Assembly (NCBI GenBank): GCA_964649825.1
Contig: CAZYQW010000126.1
Span: forward strand, 1-37,070
Reading direction: 5' to 3'
DNA length: 37,070 bases
From: CAZYQW01 sp964649825
GTDB taxonomy: Bacteria; Planctomycetota; B15-G4; JADJEK01
The notes below the pieces were generated by a model. That model made no database searches. It worked only from the letters and a program-made list of their open reading frames with translations, and was not told where the DNA came from. Each line of letters starts with the position of its first letter. The first letter of the stretch is position 1. This document shows, piece by piece, positions 33,828 to 37,070 of the stretch. The position numbers were made by a program, and so were the translations under genes.

Positions 33828-34306
33828 TCAGACCGTCACGACCCGCTCGATGGGCGCGCCTTCCATCCCGGGGGCCAGTCGGCGCGGTACGCGACTCATC
33901 GCGTTGTCGGGGTCGAGCACGCGGGAGCGGGCCACGGGCTCGGCCGGCCGGACACCCGCGAATCGTTCCGTGTCGCGATCGAACTCGACGACGATGTACG
34001 CGTCGCGCTCGAGCGTGAAGTCGAAGATATCTCGCGGAGGAGAACCGGCTCGCGATACAGGATCTCTTGGTACCCAGGCCATCGTCCGAGGTCGACCTGT
34101 TCGTGGGCCACGGTCTGCGGCGTGCTGACGAACTGCACCACCCCCATCAACGGCATCTCGGCCGCGACCTTCGTGGACTCCCAGCGCCCGTTGGCGATCA
34201 GGCTGTTGTTGAGCGACGCGTACAGGTTGGAGAGGACGAGGGCGAGCGCGATCTCGAGGACGAGAACGACGACGATGACGACTCGGGATGGCCGCGACGA
34301 ATTCAT
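33828..34306 (-). pseudogene. Frameshifted membrane-anchored protein of unknown function
   Basis: The ATG at 34306 opens a frame encoding an N-terminal membrane anchor (VVIVVVLVLEIALALVLSNLY) followed by NGRWESTKVAAEMPLMGVVQFV and GYQEILYREPVLL. Near 34035 coding character moves to the next minus-strand frame, which continues RDIFDFTLERDAYIVVEFDRDTERFAG and stops at 33828 after IERVVTV. Loss of one base accounts for the shift, giving an intact parent of about 158 residues. I do not recognise the family. It starts 8 bases after the sulfatase-fold lipoprotein gene and is likely its operon partner. It could be a true pseudogene or an assembly error. Confidence 0.6.
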
Positions 34307-34314
34307 GCGCGCGC

Positions 34315-35760
34315 TCAGTCGCCGCCCAGGTAGCCGATGCCTCGCATCGCCTCCAGCTCGGCGGGGTCGAGCTCGGTGACTTCGGCTCCCTCGATCCCGA
34401 GCTGCGAGCGCAGCCTCGCCCAGTTCTCCGCCGCCTGAACACGCGCCTTGCGCAGCCGCGCGATCTCCGAGTGACCGCTCTCGATCAGGTCGCGCTTCTC
34501 GCCGGGGTCGTTCTCGAGGTCGAAGAACGCCGATGAATGCGGTTGACGCGCCCAGCGCGGCAGCTCGTCCTGCGGGACCTGCGCCTCGAGCAGCTTGAAG
34601 AACCGCGTCCGCGTGGCAAGCACGACCGGCTCGACGCGCTCGCCGCAGTACATTGCCGAGAACACCGGCTGCTCGCGCAGCGGCGCCATGCCGGTGAGCG
34701 AATCGGCGAATGACGTCCCCTCGGTCGGAACGGGAGGCGTCACGCCGACCAACTCGAGCAACGTCGGCATCAACCGGCTCGAACCGACCACCTCCTCGAC
34801 CTCCGGATCGCCGCGCTCGCCTCCGGGCAGCTTGATCAGCAGGGGCACGCGCACGACTTCGTCCCAGAGATGCTTGTGAACGGTGGCGTGTGGGTGCTCG
34901 AGGAACGCTTCGCCGTGGTCCGACGTCACCACGACGATCGCGCGGTCCCAAATCCCCCTTCGCTTGAGCAGATCGACCAGCGTACCGAGGTCGGCGTCCG
35001 TCGCCTCGACCCCCGCCCGGTAGAGGCTCTTGATGAACGCCACGTCTTCCGGGGCCGTTCGCTCGTTGATGTCGAGCTGCTGCATCAGCTCGTACACTCG
35101 ATCCCCCTGGTTAATCGGGACCCCCGCCAGCTCGCGCGTCGGCGCGGCGAAGACCCCGTCGTAGCCCGCGAGCAGCTCCGCGAGCCGGTCCGGTTCGGCC
35201 CGGTAGGGGCGGTGCGCGCGATACGTGTGCGCGAACAGGAAGAACGGTTCATCGCCGACCGCATCCAGGAACTGCTCGATACGACTCGTCTTCCCCGCCA
35301 GGTGCGAGAAGTCGTGCTTGTAGACCTCGAATCCGCGCGCGAAGCCCCGCTTCGGTATCAGCTGGACGCCATCGGTGAAACCGCCGGTCCGGTAACCCGC
35401 CGCTCGCAGGATCTCCGCGATCGTCGGGATCTCCTTGGGCAACGCGAAGCTCCCGCTCCCGTCGACGCCGGGCGCGACGCCGTGGACCATCGGCGAGAAT
35501 CCCGTCAAGATCGTGGCGTGGGACGGAGCCGTATGATGAGAGACGGCGATCGCGTTCTTGAAGCGCACGGACTCTTCGCCCAGTGCGGCCAAGACCGGGG
35601 TTCGTTTCTGGTCCGCACCGAACCCGGCCACCTCGTCCATGCGTACCGTGTCCAGCGACACGAGCACGATCGGCGCCCGTGGAAACGATGCTTTCGGTGT
35701 CCGTGAGCAGCCGGCCACCATCAGCGCGACGATCGCGACGCCGGCGCTGACCGTGTTCAT
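34315..35760 (-). CDS. Sulfatase-fold (alkaline phosphatase superfamily) lipoprotein, Thr nucleophile type
   Basis: A 481-residue lipoprotein with lipobox VAGC (C18). The fold is that of sulfatases and phosphoglycerol/phosphoethanolamine transferases: first metal ligand D37 in VLVSLDTVRMD, the pair D-H in VVTSDHGEAF, and HKHLWDEVVRVPLLI. The formylglycine position is not C/S-x-P-x-R but T77-A-P-S-H81 in HHTAPSHATILTG. True sulfatase maturation is therefore not expected, and a phosphotransferase or phosphatase/phosphodiesterase role is more likely. The length is normal. ATG 35760 is chosen for the lipoprotein signal, although it lacks a clear Shine-Dalgarno sequence. An upstream in-frame ATG exists. 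The next gene downstream is the frameshifted membrane protein. Confidence 0.82.
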   Translation of the reverse strand: MNTVSAGVAIVALMVAGCSRTPKASFPRAPIVLVSLDTVRMDEVAGFGADQKRTPVLAALGEESVRFKNAIAVSHHTAPSHATILTGFSPMVHGVAPGVDGSGSFALPKEIPTIAEILRAAGYRTGGFTDGVQLIPKRGFARGFEVYKHDFSHLAGKTSRIEQFLDAVGDEPFFLFAHTYRAHRPYRAEPDRLAELLAGYDGVFAAPTRELAGVPINQGDRVYELMQQLDINERTAPEDVAFIKSLYRAGVEATDADLGTLVDLLKRRGIWDRAIVVVTSDHGEAFLEHPHATVHKHLWDEVVRVPLLIKLPGGERGDPEVEEVVGSSRLMPTLLELVGVTPPVPTEGTSFADSLTGMAPLREQPVFSAMYCGERVEPVVLATRTRFFKLLEAQVPQDELPRWARQPHSSAFFDLENDPGEKRDLIESGHSEIARLRKARVQAAENWARLRSQLGIEGAEVTELDPAELEAMRGIGYLGGD

Positions 35761-36205
35761 CGGGTTTCGCTTGGCCCAAGAGTCCACGCGCGACCCCACC
35801 CGGATGACCAGGCTCGAGCCCACTTCGTTCGGCATGGAAAGCGATCTGCTCACGGATGGGTCGAACACAGTGAGGACGACGCGCAAAGGCGACAACCCGT
35901 CGAGTCTACTGGCTGACCGCCGCGGCTCGGCCCCCCAAATCCGCCGACGGATCCAGCCCTGGGCTAGCCGCCCGTCCTATCGTCGTGCTGCCGCTGGAGC
36001 GCCACGACACGCGGGTCGTCGTCCGAGACGATGTCGACGCGCACGGCGCGGCTCGAACTGCTGCGCTTCGATCCAGCGCCGGGACCCCGGATCGGCCGCG
36101 GCGAACGCCGCCGTCCGAACGCGGTCGTGGATCGCGGACACCCATCGCCGCACCCACGGAACGTGAGACCGATTGAACGTCGACAAACTGATCCAGAGGC
36201 AGACC
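35761..36205. other. Gap between the sulfatase-fold gene and the decayed propeller gene
   Basis: This 445-base interval contains no intact gene. Its left part (35761-35963) shows no feature I can support beyond a likely promoter for the minus-strand lipoprotein operon. The right part carries a minus-strand coding remnant, listed separately. AGAGG at 36194-36198, six bases before ATG 36206, is the Shine-Dalgarno sequence of the propeller gene. Confidence 0.45.
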
Positions 36206-36207
36206 AT
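35964..36207 (-). pseudogene. Minus-strand coding remnant, frameshifted
   Basis: On the minus strand, one frame reads VPWVRRWVSAIHDRVRTAAF through RRWIEAQQFE with strongly GC-ending codons. Near 36055 the coding signal passes to the next frame, which reads RAVRVDIVSDDDPRVVALQR and stops at 35964. No sensible start is visible, and it would run into the propeller gene on the other strand. It looks like the tail of a lost gene. The family is unknown. The boundaries are approximate. Confidence 0.3.
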
Positions 36208-36747
36208 GCAAGCTCGGGCCACGACCCTGACGACACTCTTCATCCTGCTCGCCTTTCCCCCATCGCCGACGCGGACTGGAAGCTGAAGCCGGGGAAGACG
36301 GTGGCCGTGACCGTCCCCTCCGGCGGAGCGGCGGCGGGGCCGCACTTCAGCCGTTGGCCGGAGCTCTCGAGCACCGGGCGCTACGTCTGCTTCATGACCG
36401 ACGTACCCGAGCTGATCGGCGCCGACCTCAACGGGATCCGGCAGATCGTGGTGCTCGACCGGAAGCTCGAGACCACGCACCTCGTGACCGAGACGAAGCG
36501 CGGTGAGCCGACGACCGAGTACCCGGGTTTCCCCGCGTGGCTGTCACAGGACGGTCGCTACGTCGTGTTCTTCACGGACGCGACGAACCTCGTCGACGGG
36601 ATCGACGTGATCGACGACAACGCCGGCTACGACGTGTTCCGACACGACGTCGAGACGGGCGTCACGATCCGGGTCTCGCAAACCCACGAATCCAAGCTGG
36701 CCGACCACGCGTGCTATCTGCCGGACGTGTCGGCCGAAGGTCGCTTC
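36206..36747 (+). pseudogene. Secreted PD40/TolB-like propeller protein, frameshifted and truncated
   Basis: ATG 36206, preceded by AGAGG, encodes a signal peptide start MQARATTLTTLFILLAF. The frame then stops early. The downstream coding frame picks up as PIADA|DWKLKPGKTVAV, so a single base seems to be missing in the TTTCCCCC run at 36252-36259; restoring it gives a perfect signal cleavage site. The following ~160 residues carry PD40/WD40-like propeller repeats: RWPELSSTGRYVCFMTD, GFPAWLSQDGRYVVFFTDATNLV, and DVSAEGRF. The third repeat breaks off at about 36747. Intact relatives have six or more repeats, so most of the gene is gone. What follows is a hairpin-rich sequence tied to the four-helix-bundle gene. 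Confidence 0.6.
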
Positions 36748-36768
36748 GATGCGCGCTCGCATCACCAC

Positions 36769-36783
36769 GCGCACTCCGTGCGC
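36769..36783. repeat. Perfect palindromic hairpin at the propeller break point
   Basis: GCGCAC (36769-36774), loop TCC, GTGCGC (36778-36783). It lies about 20 bases past the last recognisable propeller codon. A second small hairpin, GCGGC-GTA-GCCGC, lies at 36829-36841, and the octamer ACTCAGCG is directly repeated at 36822 and 36848. Together they look like a structured intergenic element rather than coding DNA. Confidence 0.5.
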
Positions 36784-36915
36784 CGGCCATTGACCAGTCG
36801 CTTCAGCGCGCGTTGCTCTGGACTCAGCGCGGCGTAGCCGCAACCAAACTCAGCGTATGCCGCGACGGGTCGAGTCCGTTGTTGTACCTCGTCCTTCGCC
36901 GCAGACTCGCCGCGC

Positions 36916-36936
36916 AGTCGGGAGTCGGGAGTCGGA
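36916..36936 (-). repeat. Tandem heptamer repeats after the four-helix-bundle gene
   Basis: Three adjacent copies of AGTCGGG (the last is AGTCGGA) occupy 36916-36936. On the minus strand they read as GACTCCC-type repeats, 17 bases downstream of the four-helix-bundle stop codon. The role is unknown. Confidence 0.75.
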
Positions 36937-36953
36937 AGCTCGTCCGCTGTCGG

Positions 36954-37070
36954 TCAAGCGTCTCTCTCCACCCGCCGTCTCAGCGCGACAAGCATCGCGA
37001 AGATCTCGGTCGCTTCTTGGAGTAATGACCCGACCGCGTCCGCGGACGCGTAGTCGAGATCGCGACTGAG
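36954..37070 (-). CDS. Four-helix-bundle (S23/Avd-like) protein, 3' end only
   Basis: The last 38 codons of a minus-strand gene enter from the right edge and stop at 36954-36956. The sequence LSRDLDYASADAVGSLLQEA then TEIFAMLVALRRRVERDA matches the C-terminal two helices of the four-helix-bundle family first found as 23S rRNA intervening-sequence proteins and related to the retroelement accessory protein Avd. Family members are about 120 residues and usually end LxxLxRSL-like. Their cellular role is generally unknown. The remainder of the gene lies outside the window. The downstream repeats and hairpins form a distinctive tail. Confidence 0.65.
   Translation of the reverse strand, partial: LSRDLDYASADAVGSLLQEATEIFAMLVALRRRVERDA

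Noticed and set aside
34315..35760. Calling this gene a true arylsulfatase
   Set aside because: The formylglycine motif is absent (T77-A-P-S-H81), so only the fold-level assignment is supported.
36916..36936. Heptamer repeats as a CRISPR array
   Set aside because: The units are seven bases, directly adjacent, with no spacers and no cas genes.
1..37070. tRNA, rRNA or insertion sequences
   Set aside because: No cloverleaf, rRNA-like segment, transposase frame or terminal inverted repeat pair was seen by eye; a covariance-model search would be needed to exclude small RNAs.

Overview
This is a 37 kb stretch of high-GC (roughly two-thirds G+C) bacterial chromosome, densely packed, with many 4-base ATGA/GTGA start-stop overlaps. 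I see no rRNA, tRNA, insertion sequence or CRISPR array. Several things suggest a planctomycete, probably an environmental or metagenome-derived lineage: secreted FG-GAP propeller and esterase proteins sharing a C-terminal beta domain, a PD40-type propeller, a Thr-type sulfatase-fold lipoprotein, a c-haem chemoreceptor and the composition. The assignment is inference, not proof.

Layout. 1-2.9 kb: tail of an unidentified gene, a DinB-fold protein, and a convergent OmpR-type two-component pair. 3-6.2 kb: an AlbA_2 (Schlafen-type)/winged-helix protein coupled to a PPC-domain protein, then an RmlD-like reductase coupled to an archaeal-type phosphoglycerate mutase homologue that lacks expected metal ligands. 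6.2-8.7 kb (minus): a GIN-domain lipoprotein coupled to a CPA-type cation/proton antiporter with a TrkA-N domain. 8.75-9.56 kb: a relic in which an ECF sigma region 2 runs directly into the end of an M43-type metalloprotease. 9.8-14.4 kb: a tight chain of rimO, pgsA, pgpA, a membrane SpoIIE/RsbU-type protein with a degenerate phosphatase site, and a MazG-like protein. 14.4-18.2 kb (minus): a c-haem chemoreceptor and a secreted esterase. 18.4-21.3 kb (minus): three genes of unknown function that form a likely operon. 21.6-24.6 kb: priA and ogt.

24.6-32 kb: a small lipoprotein and a DUF4870 membrane protein on the minus strand, then a plus-strand block of a PaaX-family regulator with two copies of a dyad site at its start, a secreted amidohydrolase fused to a CIA30 domain, and a ribose-type ABC transporter (binding protein, double ATPase, permease). 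This reads as a regulated scavenging module, possibly split by a hairpin after the amidohydrolase. 32-34 kb: an FG-GAP secreted protein. 33.8-35.8 kb (minus): a sulfatase-fold lipoprotein followed by a frameshifted membrane-anchored protein. 35.9-37.07 kb is a decayed zone: a minus-strand coding remnant, a secreted propeller gene that is frameshifted and cut short, and at the right edge the 3' end of a four-helix-bundle (S23/Avd-like) gene followed by heptamer repeats and hairpins.

Most notable: (1) the four-helix-bundle gene with its structured repeat tail abutting a truncated propeller gene; (2) the three-gene unknown operon, one member carrying an anti-sigma-like H-x3-C-x2-C motif; (3) two likely pseudoenzymes, the mutase and the SpoIIE phosphatase; (4) the PaaX-amidohydrolase/CIA30-ABC module with its paired operator; (5) the sigma/M43 chimera. 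Several frameshifts look like single-base losses, so assembly error must be excluded before calling those genes dead.
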